A stretch of DNA of 64,000 nt from Tridacna crocea (lineage: Eukaryota > Mollusca > Bivalvia > Cardiida > Cardiidae). Below the pieces are notes generated by a model. It was not told where the DNA came from. It did not search any database and worked only from the letters and a program-made list of their open reading frames with translations. The stretch is taken from the NCBI GenBank assembly GCA_943736015.1, contig OX031064.1, positions 35,205,361-35,269,360 of the forward strand, given 5' to 3'. Below, one piece after another: positions 33,315 to 44,339 of the stretch; position 1 is the stretch's first letter; each line of letters begins with the position of its first letter. A program made the position numbers and the translations under genes.

Positions 33315-33336
33315 CCAACAATGAATTTAAGCAATG

Positions 33337-33482
33337 CCATAATTACCAAACTGCCTGCTAGAAAGTTTATATACTCTTAAGTAAGTCGTTTCGGGGCTTT
33401 GTAACGGTTTAGAAGAATAAAAAGGCATTGTTTTTCGAGAAGACCAGAAAAAAAAAAAGAGGAAAAAACTTAATTAGACATG
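33337..33482 (+). CDS. IL17: IL-17-like gene A, leader exon ending in the start codon
   Basis: The only coding bases are the ATG at 33,480-33,482, followed at once by a donor, gtaaaa. The rest is 5' untranslated sequence starting about 30 bp after the TATA box; the left edge is estimated from that spacing. No earlier ATG occurs after 33,336. The next exon (35,830) opens in phase 0 with a signal peptide but has no ATG of its own, so an upstream exon ending in ATG is required. Gene B has the same arrangement (ATG at 56,305 before gtacta). The assignment is inferred from this match, not from transcripts. Confidence 0.55.
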
Positions 33483-33524
33483 GTAAAAAAGCTATTTAGT
33501 CTTACTATATATTTTTTTATTATT

Positions 33525-33585
33525 CTTAATCCATTATTATCAATGTATACAATTAGATTTGTGTTGTATGAAGATGAGAAAATAT
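33525..33585 (-). repeat. Fragment of a SINE tail
   Basis: The words tattatcaatgtatacaatt and gtgttgtatgaagatgag match the tail of the tRNA-derived SINE at 33,850-34,075. Confidence 0.65.
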
Positions 33586-33655
33586 TACCTAAAGAAGTAT
33601 AATATGATTTTACATGGAAATCTACTTAAGCATTGGTTTCTTAGATAAGATCAAT

Positions 33656-33683
33656 TGGTTGATTGATCGATTGATTGATTGAT
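33656..33683 (+). repeat. (GATT)n microsatellite
   Basis: Imperfect tetranucleotide run of ttga/gatt units with one cga interruption. Confidence 0.8.
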
Positions 33684-33810
33684 GCCTCTTACAACATTCA
33701 TTCATTAATAATAATGATAATAATAACTTTATTTAGAGAAGGTAACATGCCAAGACATACACGTACAAATCTTATTTTCAACATGGCCTTCTTAAAAACA
33801 ACTACAACAG

Positions 33811-33848
<38 letters not shown>
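33811..33848 (+). repeat. (CT)n microsatellite at a SINE end
   Basis: About 18 CT units with one extra t. It adjoins the 3' end of the minus-strand SINE at 33,850-34,075 and probably derives from its tail. Confidence 0.9.
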
Positions 33849-33849
33849 T

Positions 33850-34075
33850 ATTCTTAATCCAGTATTATCAATGTATATACAATTAGATTTATGTTGTATG
33901 AAGATGAGATCTTCGTATCGCAGTAACGGCTTCCTGTTATTTGTGGTTAAGCAGTTCCGGTAAGGGATTACGAGTATCTTGCCTAGGGAACTCCCCTGAA
34001 AAACCAAGTGTAACGGGTGAGGGTCGAACTCAGGACCTATCACATAACCTAACCACTGACCTACACAGGACAACT
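33850..34075 (-). mobile_element. tRNA-derived SINE, minus strand
   Basis: Read on the minus strand, the head has an A-box-like gtaggtcagtggttaggtta and a B-box-like tgagttcgaccctc, followed by a body ending in aagattgtatatacattgat-type sequence and a (GA)n tail. Anticodon-arm pairing is poor, so it is not a working tRNA. Confidence 0.7.
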
Positions 34076-34367
34076 GAATGAAAAAGAAACTTTAATATAT
34101 GTCTGGTTCTTATAAGCTATTGAAAATTTTATCGCCTGAAACAGATTTGAAGAAGTGTTCGAAAACAGATAAAATGTGGATAATCGATATGAAATATATG
34201 AAAACATTTTGGTAAAAGTAGGAGTTGCTCGTTACGAGCAGTTATTACTTTTGTCACAACGGTTTCAGTAAAGGATGTGGTGCTTAATGAAGCTTTGTTT
34301 CACGTTAAACTTTTTCATTTTTTGTTGTAATCTGAAGGTAATCAAGCGCCACTGCGGACTGAGTTGA
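34076..34367. other. Decayed hairpin remnant
   Basis: At about 34,200-34,265 a hairpin aaagtaggagttgctcgtta/cgagcagttattactttt survives, recalling the family-D core. Nothing else seen. Confidence 0.5.
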
Positions 34368-34596
34368 TTAACTCATTACCAAATGACAAAAACTGTTGGC
34401 TTTTCCAGTTTGGAAGCATTTGCAGACACAAAATAATAGTGACTGAAAATTTGAAATTTGTTTTGTGAAGGGTAGAAACATTGTGGGAACAGGAGAAAAT
34501 GCTGGTTACCAGCATTTTCTCCTTTCCCCACAATGTTTTCTAAAGGCTTCTTACTCAAGGTCGTCAAAAGTAGGGGATTGTGTGGTGATGGGTTAA
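34368..34596 (-). mobile_element. TTAA hairpin MITE in IL-17-like gene A intron 1
   Basis: Ends ttaactcattaccaaatgac and gtgtggtgatgggttaa; the hairpin is intact apart from one arm base (gaacaggag against ctcctttcc). Confidence 0.88.
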
Positions 34597-34892
34597 GATT
34601 GGACTGTGCAGAACTTGCTGTCTACTCTTTATTCTACGCCGTCTGATAATTTTATTTTCTCCCCAGGAATAGAATTTTGACACCTTAGTATTTGGATTGT
34701 TACATTTAGTAACATTATGTTTATTTTTAGGTATAAGTGAAATAAAATACCTCTCTTATTTGATTTTATTTTAATACTACATAGAATACCCTACATCACT
34801 TGGTGTCAGAACATGCTCAACAACTCAGAAAACAGAGGAAAAAATAATTTTAAAACAGTCTATGCTTTGGTGACTCAACACCACCGCAAATT

Positions 34893-35008
34893 AACTCTTA
34901 AGCAGCTAAGCGTGAACTAGTGCGCTTGTGCGAATAGTGTAGATTAAGATCAGACAGCACAGGACGTGCAGTCTGATCTCTGGTTTAACTGTCCGTTGCA
35001 TGAGTTTT
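34893..35008 (-). mobile_element. Family B MITE, partial, inverted
   Basis: Order is reversed: taagcagctaagcgtgaact, then agatcagacagcacaggacg/tgcagtctgatct, then actgtccgttgcat. Confidence 0.7.
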
Positions 35009-35239
35009 TTTTTTTTTTCATGCGAAAATACTATTTTAATTGCAATATTTCGATTTTACTATTGATTCAAGTGTTCAATTTTATTTACTCAGTGTTTTAG
35101 CGGTAGTGAATTTATTTATCGTTCGTGTTTGATTTATTTAGAAGTATCCTGTGCGGTGCAGGGGCTGAAATAAACATGTAGGATTTAAAAAATTCGTGCC
35201 CCTTTTTATCTTCAGCGCCGCTGTTCTTTTTTTTATATT

Positions 35240-35325
35240 CAGGCGAGTACCCTTGCAGTCTGATCTTGATCTTTGCCATTCATAGAAGCCCTTGTTTCCG
35301 CCCATCACGCTGAAAGGGTTAACTA
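35240..35325 (+). mobile_element. Family B MITE, right end only
   Basis: Contains gcagtctgatcttgatcttt and ends gctgaaagggttaa. Confidence 0.55.
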
Positions 35326-35341
35326 TCTGTAATTGGAGGAT

Positions 35342-35574
35342 GAACCCTTTACAAAAAAAAAATCCCAGCTTTTTATGACCCAGCGGGTAAGAAGCCCTCT
35401 GAAAACATTGTGGGAAAAGGAGAAAATGCTGGTAACCAGCATTTTCTCCTTTTCCCACAATGTTTTCTACTCTTCTAAAGTCGAGTTTCAATTACTGAGT
35501 CAAGTTTGTTTTGTCGTCTGCAAATGCTTTCAATGTGGAAAAGTCTAAAATTTTGTCGTTTGGTTCAGAGTTAA
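35342..35574 (+). mobile_element. TTAA hairpin MITE
   Basis: Left terminus eroded (gaaccctttacaaaaaaa), right terminus gtttggttcagagttaa. The hairpin is perfect. Confidence 0.85.
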
Positions 35575-35800
35575 CCCATTACCCCTCAATCCCTACTTTT
35601 GACGACCCTGAGAAAAATGCCTTTAGAAAACATTTTTGGAAAATGAGAAAATGCTGGTAACCAGCATTTTCTCCTTTTCCCACATTGTTTTCTACCCTTC
35701 ACAAAACAAAATTCAAATTTTCTGTCACTTTCATTTTGTCGTCTGCAAATGCTTTCAATGTTGACAAGTTTAAAAATTTCGTCGTTTGGTACAGAGTTAA
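35571..35800 (+). mobile_element. TTAA hairpin MITE ending 30 bp before a coding exon
   Basis: Shares TTAA with the preceding copy and ends gtttggtacagagttaa at 35,800; the splice acceptor of IL-17-like gene A exon 2 is at 35,829. The branch-point region of that intron must therefore lie at the edge of, or within, transposon-derived sequence. Confidence 0.9.
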
Positions 35801-35829
35801 ACAGCATATCAAATTTCATACAATTACAG

Positions 35830-36053
35830 AGAGTCGAACAAGTATCGTTGGTTTTATTACTGAATGCGGTGTATTTGTCCGCCAGTCAACCAGTTTCGAA
35901 CACCAAAAGTTGTCCTGGGTTAGGGGACTTTGAGAGAAAGAAAATGTTTCAGAAGCTGGACAAGGATACGTTCAAAGAACTTCACTGGACATTCTGGCTT
36001 ATCCCGGGTATCGAACCTAGTATGGAGCCTGGAATAGACGTCGTACTTGAACG
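35830..36053 (+). CDS. IL17: IL-17-like gene A, exon 2 (signal peptide and N-terminal region)
   Basis: IL-17 family members are secreted cystine-knot cytokines that signal through IL-17 receptors and Act1 to NF-kappaB. The exon opens after tacaattacag and encodes 74 codons plus two bases. With the Met from the leader exon it gives a signal peptide (RVEQVSLVLLLNAVYLSAS), probable cleavage near residues 19-22, then SCPGLGDFERKKMFQKLDKD and ELHWTFWLIPGIEPSMEPG. Gene B shares the CP-L pair and the ELHW(T/S)F-L-PG core. The donor is gaacg|gtatgtg, phase 2, which matches the first base of exon 3. Upstream and downstream lie hairpin MITEs. The ATG inside the exon (MFQK) is too late to be the start. 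Confidence 0.8.
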
Positions 36054-36150
36054 GTATGTGATTTTTTTACCCCTACTTCATCTTCGCGAGCCAACTTTAC
36101 GATCACTAGGTAGAGTAACGTAGTGAATCGGCGGCCTTGGCCTGCGAAGA

Positions 36151-36588
36151 TGCCCCTACTTTTGACGACCCTGAGAAAGAAGCCTTTATAAAACATCGTG
36201 GGAAAATGGGAAAATGCTGGTAATCAGCATTTTCTCCTTTTCCCACAATATTTTCTACTCTTCATAAAAAAAAATTTCAAATTTTCAGCCACTTTTGTTT
36301 GTCGTCTGCAAATGCTTTTGATCTGGACAAGCCTAAAATGTTGTCGTTTGGTAATGAGTTAACACTTTACCAAGCGACAAAATTTTGGACTGGTCCACAT
36401 TGAAAGCACATGTAGACGACAAGATAAATTTAAGTCAAAAATTGAAATTTGTTTCCAGCAGGGTAGAAAACATTGTTGGAAAAGCAGAAAATGCTGGTAA
36501 GCAGCACTTTCTCCTTTTCTCACCATGTTTTCAAAAGGCTTCTATCTCAGGGTCGTAAAAACCAGGAATTGTTTTGTACAGGGTTTAC
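36151..36588. mobile_element. Two head-to-tail TTAA hairpin MITEs in IL-17-like gene A intron 2
   Basis: The first (36,151-36,362, plus orientation) has lost its left 15 bases and begins cccctacttttgacgacc; the second (36,359-36,588, minus orientation) shares its TTAA. Both hairpins are mostly intact. Confidence 0.85.
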
Positions 36589-37127
36589 TACTGCTGCTGT
36601 TACTGAAAAATAAAGGAATTGATAAATGAATAGAAGTAAATGTAATAAAAATAACTACATTGTAACTTAAAAAACTACTATAATAGGAATCTCTTTTCCT
36701 CAATTTTGACGAATAAAAACACTGTATCCGCTAACAGGTCGACGGGAGTCCGCCGTATAAACATTTTCACATTTTCCACCAATCGCTAATTGATATTTAT
36801 TCATTTGAGTATATCAGTTACGAAGTAGTAGGTCTAACACTAGGTTATTCAGTTATGTGGAAAAATATAAACTCCTTTTCATAAAATTTCTAATTTTGAG
36901 GAAAGAACTATTTTCTCGTCTGTTTTGGAGCCAGTTGTACGATGCTATTACCCATAACTTAAATTTACTCTGTTCTTCTGGCGAGAAGAATTTTTTGAAA
37001 TTGTAGCATACCCGTATACCTTGCTTTAAAACTTTCTAAACCAAATATTTATGTTTTTCTGACCCCTCCAAAATGCTAGTTACCAGTATTTTGTCCTTTG
37101 CCCACAGTGTTGCAGAATCTCCTTTTT
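36589..37127. other. Intronic sequence without features
   Basis: AT-rich; only a half hairpin of the MITE type near 37,070-37,115 (aatgctagttaccagtattt). Confidence 0.45.
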
Positions 37128-37860
37128 GTGGTATTTGTCGAAGACAATAGCACTATGAGTTCAAGATTGAATTTTGATAACCATGTATCTTATTTTGTGC
37201 AAAGCCGAAGGAAATAAACCAAGTTAAACTAATTTTTTCTAAGGCAAATGAGTTTTACGGTGGCACTCAGATATGTAATTTGAAATGGCATATTAAAATA
37301 CACTGGGTGAGGCCATCGATCATCGAGATACTCATTTTTGATTGAAAATAGCTTCTCTCACTCATATCCTTTTATCGGCGCAATGATACAAATTTTGCCA
37401 ACTGACCCTGGGCTTTTTCGTTCCAAAACCAATTCGTTCCATGGCTTGTTCGTCCTATGATTGCGCGCTACTCCATTTGATTGCTCATGAATATTTATAG
37501 ATCAAGGTAATTGATTGTAATTTTGGAAATTAAATGTAAAAGGCTAGAGAAATTTCAAAATTACAGTTTTCAAGAACAAACTTAATTTTGTTCGATATAT
37601 CAACAGGATTTTTCTCTCTATTCGTCCTGTATCCTACTGTCAAGGGCGTTACTCCTGGTTCCTCCTAATGATCAAAGGGAGACCACGTATACAAAAAAAA
37701 AAACCAAGCATTGTCATGAGTACTCACCCTTCAACCGAAAAGGTATTCATTTGCTTAGTGAGTTGACTTTTCAGCCAATATTTGAACGATATGTCTGATT
37801 CTTTCAATTTATTAATTCCACACAATGGGTTTCCTTGTCAAATATCACTCCGAAACGATC
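37128..37860 (-). mobile_element. About 730-bp interspersed element, copy 1
   Basis: Matches, in reverse, the elements at 42,181-43,285 and 48,685-49,425: shared words include gagtactcatgac, cattgtgtggaatta and the cccagggtcagttgg region. One end is gtggtatttgtcgaagac, the other aaggaaacccattgtgtgg in reverse complement. No long open frame is conserved. Confidence 0.75.
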
Positions 37861-38703
37861 TTTTCCGTTTTTGGAAGGCGAGATTTTCATTCTCGCCTTC
37901 ATATGTCAACGCTCGGCAGTTTGCTGAAAATGCCTCTGAACAGCATTATCAAAACGCCTTTCAAATAGTTCGATACTTCTCGAGTACATTAGAACAAAAT
38001 AGTCTCGAGACCATTGTAAATTTAATCTGAACAGCAAGAAGAAACTTCAAGTTTCTATAGAAGGAATGAAATCGAATTCGTAAAAAGCATCGTTTTTGAC
38101 AAATGCAAAATACTTTGGATCAGTTCATTGATATCATCACGTTGCTACAGCAACAAATAAACCAAAGCTATTATAAGCCAATCGAAAGCTACTAACATGA
38201 CGTTATTTGGATCTACTTCAAATTCACAACGCATAAACAACTAACCAGTGGGATCGTACATGTAAATTTACTATCCCAGAACTAACCAATCGGATAGCTT
38301 CTTTGAATGACGTACCGCTGATAGACCCCTTTCCTCTGTTGGCAACCTTATTCTGTCTTTGTGAGAAGTAAAATTGAAATAAATTCCTTTGAATCAAGCG
38401 TTTAAACAAAATTTTCCCTTTCAAAGAAATATTTTTCTTTTATCAAAGTTGTGCTTGACTTTATGATTAATGACTAGGTTATTGTTACGCATCGGCGTGG
38501 CCGAGTTTTGATTACGGAGACCCGTGAAAAGAAAAAGGTAAATCAGTTTAAATCACAATAGATGTGTCATTTCGAAGTAGTTCTGGTCAGTATGATGTAC
38601 CGATGTATAGCCTGGGTTCCAGGCTGATCAACTCTTTCCTTACATACGAGTATGATCGGATTTTACTACGTCAAAAATGACAATAACATGATTTGTAACT
38701 GTT
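37861..38703. other. Intronic sequence, no repeat recognised
   Basis: A short palindrome occurs at 37,878-37,900 (ggcgagattttcattctcgcc, 21 bases, arms ggcgag/ctcgcc). Nothing coding was recognised. Confidence 0.45.
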
Positions 38704-38932
38704 TTAACCCATTACCACACAATCCCTATTTCTGACGCCCTTGAGAAAGAAGCCTTTAGAAAACATTGTGGGAAAAGGAGAAAATGCTGGTAACCAGCAT
38801 TTTCTCCTTTTTACACAATGTTTTCAACCCTTTCCAAGTCAAATTTCGATTTTTCAGTCACTTTTATTTTGTCGTCTGCAAATGCTTTCAATTTGGACCA
38901 GTCTACAAATTTGTCGTTTGGTAATGAGTTAA
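38704..38932 (+). mobile_element. TTAA hairpin MITE, well preserved
   Basis: Ends ttaacccattaccacacaat and gtttggtaatgagttaa. One hairpin arm has ttttacac for ttttcccac. Confidence 0.9.
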
Positions 38933-39002
38933 CATGAAAAGAATTTTAACCTTTTCTTTTGGTCGTCACGTTGCTTAACGTTCAGCAATTATTCATAAAT
39001 AT

Positions 39003-39232
39003 TTAACCCTTTACCTTGAAACGACTCTGAAAATCAAGCTTTCAAAAACATCGAGAGGAGAGGGGAAATTACAATCGGAAATCGGATTTTTTTTTTTATT
39101 TTACGACAATGTTTCTACCCTATCAAGAACAAATTTTGTCGCTAATTTGGGCCACCCTGAATTTGTCATCTGTATGAATTAGTGCTTTCAAATTCAACGT
39201 CTTCTGAAATTTCTTTGTCAGGTAAAGAATAA
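39003..39232 (+). mobile_element. Decayed TTAA hairpin MITE
   Basis: Begins ttaaccctttaccttgaaac and ends gtcaggtaaagaataa. The hairpin tip is replaced by aatcggaaatcgg and a poly-T run. Confidence 0.6.
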
Positions 39233-39997
39233 ACGCTTATCGCAATGAATTGTTATCATAATCACTTACCTCCGTCATTATTAGAATTGAAATCTTTACC
39301 TTATATATCCCCATTTATTTTCTTCGAAATAATTTCCTTCAACTATACACTTTTTTTCCAAAACTGAATAACACAATGATAAAATTAACTTGACAGGGAG
39401 AATCCCACTGTCCTAGAGTGCATCGGACGTGTTCATGATTTTCTAAGAACACGGACCAAGGGCCTGTATCTGTGTATATTTTTGTCGAACAAAGGAATAG
39501 GGTGTATCTCAATATTGACGAGTTGGCAATCATTTTGCTTTCATGTTTGCCGACAAGCTGAACGTAAATTCCGGTTACGCGGGATTAATGAAAGACAAGC
39601 GTTAATGTCAATGAACTCTTAAATCGTTTATTACGCCTGTCTCTTTTGAAGACCAGGCAGACGATTCTATAGTCTGCACAGAATATGCAATCTTATGTCG
39701 GATTAGCTATATTGTAATAACCCGACCAAAACAGCCCAGGGTGAGGTTGCAATAATTAAGCATTTTTCCCGAGATGTAAAATGGCATTTTCATCAATCCA
39801 GCACTCTAGTATAAGGGTTAACAGAGTCATAGATTACAAGAATCGTATATACGAAGAACACCTTCTGACGTTCCGTTTTGAACATTGAAAGTCGTTTGTT
39901 TTGAAAGTCTTTTTCAGTCTTGATAAAGTATATTTCAAATAAAATGGTAAACAAATTTAAAAAAAAAAAAAGCCTTTTAACTGAACGATACTGAAAT
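39233..39997. other. Intronic sequence, no features
   Basis: No repeat or coding segment recognised. Confidence 0.4.
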
Positions 39998-40960
39998 TTT
40001 GACAACCTCAAGGGAAAAAAGGTTTCAAAATACTTTTGGAAAAGGAAAAAACGCTAGTCACCAGTATTTTCTCTTTTTACCAGTATGTTTTGTACTTTTC
40101 CCCAGCCAAACGGCACATTTTCAGGTGCTCTTAACTTATTGTCTGCTTTAAATGCTTTAATGTAGACGGTCCTAATTTTTTGTTATTTTCTGAAGGGTTT
40201 TGTAAAGGGTTACTTAGATGGAAAATATTGTAGGAAAGTCAAACAAAAGGTTGATTATCATTATTTGCTACTTTTCCTACAATGCTTTGAAAAGCCTCTT
40301 CTTCAACATTGTTGAAAGTCAGTATTGTGATCTAAAAGGCTGAATCTCAGTTTCTATACTCTAAAATGTACCTTTCTAAAAACTCTTTGCTCTCTCAATA
40401 AAATTATCTATGGAATAAAATGGTAAAGACTTTCAAGAAATTAATCATCTCATTACAGAATTACAGTTTTAGACCTATCAAAATTGATTGCATTTTCAAG
40501 CAAAAACTATTCTTTAATCTTTTACCATACCCCATCAAGTACAGTTTTAACAACCCTGAGAAAGAGGCCATTCAAAAACTTAATTTTGAAAATGAGAAAC
40601 TTTCTTGACTCTTTACACGAAGAAAATAATTCAGACTTTCCAAAATTGAATGCATTTTCAGGTAGCAAGTTTTTGATCTGGCACCATTGATGGAACCTGT
40701 ATGAAATAGGATGGAAGACATTTTAGGAAAAGGAAAAAATGTCAATTAGCACCGTATTCTCCTTTTCAGACCAAAAGTTCTCAAGTCTTCTTCCTAGAAC
40801 TTTTAAATTCATTATTGGGGTAATAGAGGGTTAGATCTACATTTCTATACAACGTAAAAACATATACGGGTAACAGCAAATTAAAACTCTTTGCCATCAC
40901 ATAAAACTTTTCCTTCAAATGAAATGGAAAGGAGTTTCAGAAAAGTCCATTCGTTTTAAT
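39998..40960. mobile_element. Cluster of strongly decayed TTAA hairpin MITEs
   Basis: Hairpin cores at about 40,035-40,075 (ggaaaaaacgctagtcaccagtat in two parts), 40,210-40,285 and 40,710-40,770, with gtaaagggtta and tagagggttag ends. These look like the oldest copies in the window. Confidence 0.55.
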
Positions 40961-41215
40961 TTTTTCAACATATTTTCACAAGCCTTCTTCAAGTTTGTTT
41001 AAACTCAGGATGGTAAACTGGTCTTCATTGCACAGGAACATTGCCAACTCTATAGACTTTGCTGTATTAGGAGAGGCGATTTAAGTACAGGAAAATGTAT
41101 TTCAATATCTTATGCCTATATTCTAAACTCGCCTTCCAACAGTACTTTCAGTACTTTGATTAATGTATTTTTCTGTTTCGCGCAAATCTAATGTAGGACA
41201 AAATCTAATTAAAAA

Positions 41216-41310
41216 TAAAGGGCCGTCTTGGATTAGCCTGCGCGGATTGCGTAGGCTGATCCGAGACGACATTTTACCCAAATGTCCCTTTTCACGTGTT
41301 ACAAGCCGCT
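41216..41310 (+). mobile_element. CAGCCTGCGCAG-type element, half copy
   Basis: One palindromic module, ggattagcctgcgcggattg/cgtaggctgatccgagacg, then aaatgtcccttttcacgtg. Confidence 0.7.
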
Positions 41311-41343
41311 TATGGAAAAGAAAATGCTTGACCTAGGAAATAT

Positions 41344-41554
41344 TTAACCCATTACCACACAATCTCTACTTTTGACGCCCCTGAGAAAGTAGCCTTTAGA
41401 AAACATTATGGGAAAAGAAGAAAATGCTTGTAAGCAGCAATTTTTTCTACCATTCACAGAACAAATTTCAAATTCTCAGTTACATACATTTTGTCGTCTG
41501 CAAATGCTTTCAATTTGGACCAGTCTGTAAATTTGTCGTTTGGTAAAGATTTAA
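41344..41554 (+). mobile_element. TTAA hairpin MITE with a deletion in the hairpin
   Basis: Ends ttaacccattaccacacaat and gtttggtaaagatttaa. About 20 bp of the right hairpin arm are missing (agcagcaattttttctacc). Confidence 0.85.
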
Positions 41555-42150
41555 GGGTGATTTCTCCAAAAGCCTACAAGTGTATCTACTATACGCTTGA
41601 ATGATAGTAAATCATTTTACACTCTTTTAACTTGTGGTTTTCAGTCTTTCACGTAGTTTCAATCAGACAAATCAGGTTATTGTCTATTACGTTATTTTGG
41701 TAGGGATACATACTTATGATCATTTTTTTAAAATGAGGATTTAAGCGGTATGTTAACCCTTTACAAGCATTGGACTTGAAGGTAACACAGTGTCCTTCTG
41801 TATATCAGAAGTTTGATTTTTTGGTCGCATAAAGAATTACGGAATACCATTAGGGCCATCGCCTATGAATGTGTTAATTTGAAACACGATACTCGATAGT
41901 ACGATGACGATTACTTATATCGTTTTCAAGAAAGAATGAAAGAAACTAATACAAAGTTGAAATAAGGCATTAAATACATTATTTGGCTTGGCGTAATTGC
42001 TAGACAACCGTTTGAAATGAATATTTAGCTCAAGGAGTCGGTGGCTGTATATGCCTACATCAAACATCCGACGTTCTTTCTTTTAACCTGTTTTCTCACA
42101 AATGCTGTAGTTTTATTCACTTTGAAAATCTCAGTAATCCACTGATAAAA
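41555..42150. other. Intronic sequence, no features
   Basis: Nothing recognised. Confidence 0.4.
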
Positions 42151-42175
42151 ATATAATATCAAAGCGTTGAGAACA

Positions 42176-42544
42176 CTGAAGTGGTATTTGTTAGTTGGTT
42201 TGGTTGGTTGTATTGGGGTGTATCCACTTTAACAGCTAAGGTCAGAAAGGTATTTGTTGGTTGGTTGGTTGGTTGTATTGCGGTTTAACGCCACTTTAAC
42301 AGCTAGGGTCATATCATGGCGGTCGGTGACGCACATGTGTTTCCTGGTTTTCTGACACCAGTACTAACACAACTTTCTTTCCAAAGCCACCAATTACTTT
42401 TCTCACATGCTTCAGCAGAGGTGAGAGGCGAAAATACGCCGAAAAGAAAGTTCGCCTCAACCGGGTATAGAACTCACAACCACCAGGTCATGAGTCCGAC
42501 ACGCTCACCACTGAGCCACCCGGGCGGGCTGAAATGGTATTTGT
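42176..42544 (-). mobile_element. tRNA-derived SINE with 16-bp target-site duplication
   Basis: On the minus strand the head (42,528 leftward) has gtggctcagtggtgagcgtg (A box), a catgacc anticodon-loop-like stretch and ggttgtgagttctatacccg (B box); the tail is (CCAA)n. The flanks are ctgaagtggtatttgt (42,176-42,191) and ctgaaatggtatttgt (42,529-42,544), 15 of 16 identical. The tail end is duplicated within the element (42,192-42,250 and 42,255-42,310). The related sequence at 48,680 shows the unoccupied site. Confidence 0.85.
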
Positions 42545-43285
42545 AATGAACCCATTGTGTGGAATTAATTATTTGGAAGAAAAAGAGAAATGTATATTCA
42601 AATGTTGGCTTGAAAGTCAACTTGCTAAGCAAATGAATACTCTGTTTGTTGAAGGGAGAGTACTCATGACAAAATTAGGATTATTTGTGTATTAGTGGTC
42701 TCCGTTTGATCATTAGTAGAAGTCAGGAATAATATCCCTTGACAGTGATGCATGATGGTTAAAGAGAAGCCGTGTGAATATATCGAGTAAAATTAAGTTT
42801 GTATCTAAAAACTATGATTCTGAAGTATCTTTGGCCGTTATCATTTAATTTCCAAAATAACAGTCAGTTATTTCGATCCATGAATATTCGTACAATATCA
42901 AATGAAGTAGCGCGCAATCATGGGACGAACAAGCCATATTGGACGAAGTGGTTTTGGAAAGAAAAAGCCCAGTACCAAGCGATCAGTAGACAAATTTTGT
43001 ATATATCATTGCGCAAAGAGAAGGCTATGAGCGAGTGAAGCTACATGTATTTGCAATAAAAAAAAAATAGTATTTCCACGATCGATGGTCTCACCCAGTG
43101 TATTTCAATGTGCCATTTCCAATTACATATCTGAGTGCTACCGAAAAACTCATTTGTCTTAGAAAAATTAAGTTTAATTTCGCGTATTTCCTTCGGCTTA
43201 GCACAAAATACGATACATTGCCTTCAAAATTCAATATTGAACTCGTAGTAGTATAGTCTTCGACAAATACCACAAAAATTTAGTG
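42545..43285 (+). mobile_element. About 740-bp interspersed element, copy 2
   Basis: Begins aatgaacccattgtgtgg right after the SINE and ends caaataccacaaaaattt. It is the plus-strand counterpart of copies 1 and 3, with many substitutions and small indels. Confidence 0.75.
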
Positions 43286-43442
43286 TTACGGCTAGAGGGG
43301 AAGTGTTACGGCTTGCAGCATTGCCTAGATGTTTGATGGATGTGGACGAGATAGGCTGGGCTAAGTACTTGGGTATTTGTGTAGGTACATGTTTATCAGT
43401 TGAGTCTGAGCTAAAAGGTTGAAATTAGCCTCAGTCTGTTTA

Positions 43443-43560
43443 TGCCCGCCCCGGGTAGCGCAAGGTTCACACATCCGAGACGCGTGACCTGCTGGTTGCA
43501 AGTTCGATACCCGGTTAAGGCAAACTTTTTTGGCGATTTTTCGTCTATTACCTCTGATGC
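43443..43560 (+). mobile_element. tRNA-derived SINE head
   Basis: The sequence gcgtgacctgctggttgcaa followed by gttcgatacccggttaaggc parallels the head of the 42,528 SINE on the opposite strand. The body is short or lost. Confidence 0.6.
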
Positions 43561-43670
43561 ATCTGATAAAATAGTTCCTGACTTGGATTGAAAGGCTAAT
43601 CTTTTTCGATGTTTTTGTGCAGATGCACATATTCTTTTCATTTATCTATTTATGGATTTGTTTATTGCAG

Positions 43671-44022
43671 GAGTAATCATTCAAAATCTACACATTTGTT
43701 TGGGCCTAAAAAGTGTCAAAAGATGAAACACTTCGACCGGGAATATGACTGTCCCACTCGCTACTTCATGATTCACGATGCCAACAGAATACCGGAAAAC
43801 ATGGTCTATGCCGACTGCGTATGTGACGGATGTCGTCATGACAACAGGAAACTGTGTCAACCAGTCTACACATTTACAAAAGTGTTAAGGCGTAATGATG
43901 ACTGTAACTACAATTGGGTGTATCAGAGAGTCCCCATAGCATGCTCTTGCAAATCTGAGTCGCAAATACGTCCAGCGAAAGAAGTCAATAGCCAGGATGT
44001 TCCAAAAAGTCCTAGATTATAG
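43671..44022 (+). CDS. IL17: IL-17-like gene A, exon 3 (cystine-knot domain)
   Basis: The acceptor is tttattgcag; the first base completes an arginine codon from exon 2, then 116 codons run to TAG at 44,020-44,022, giving a 192-residue protein. Cysteines fall at 91, 103, 125, 127, 130, 138, 154, 167 and 169. The segments DCPTRYFMIHDANRIPENM and YADCVCDGCRHDN, and the final CSC, match the IL-17 signature (CP, R-P-x2-A-x-C-x-C-x2-C, C-x-C). N78-H-S80 is a possible N-glycosylation site. The tail after the last cysteine (23 residues, PKSPRL end) is basic. This is the last exon. Family assignment is strong; which IL-17 subgroup cannot be told by eye. A SINE head lies 110 bp upstream. Confidence 0.9.
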
Positions 44023-44339
44023 GATCTTTAATTTCAATCGCAGGGGCAGGGGAAAGAGGCATAAATCAAAATTAAACTACACAAAATGTTTCGTCTGAAT
44101 TTTAAGCATAAACAAATTTTTTTTTTCTGATTTTTTTTGTTGATGGGTGAAATTTTGGCCGTCAAGAGATCGAGCTTTTAGATCTACATTTATCTATAGG
44201 CTATTTGAAGGTTAGCTATTTTCAATGAATGTCAACCGACCTTAAGCCACCTAACGTTTGTTGATTGCTCAAACAGCAAGTATTATTTTCTATAAAAAAG
44301 CTCCACTCTGAGACAATTCTCATGTGATTGGCATTTTAC
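44023..44339. other. 3' untranslated or downstream sequence of IL-17-like gene A
   Basis: AT-rich with poly-T runs. No canonical aataaa is seen close to the stop; gcataaac at about 44,109 is not a standard signal. Confidence 0.4.

Noticed and set aside
33792-34073. Minus-strand 93-codon frame
   Set aside because: It is the translation of a SINE and its (GA)n tail (RERERKRERERE).
35749-36123. A single 124-codon gene as the open frame suggests
   Set aside because: The frame begins inside a MITE and runs past a strong donor at 36,054. Only 35,830-36,053 fits exon structure.
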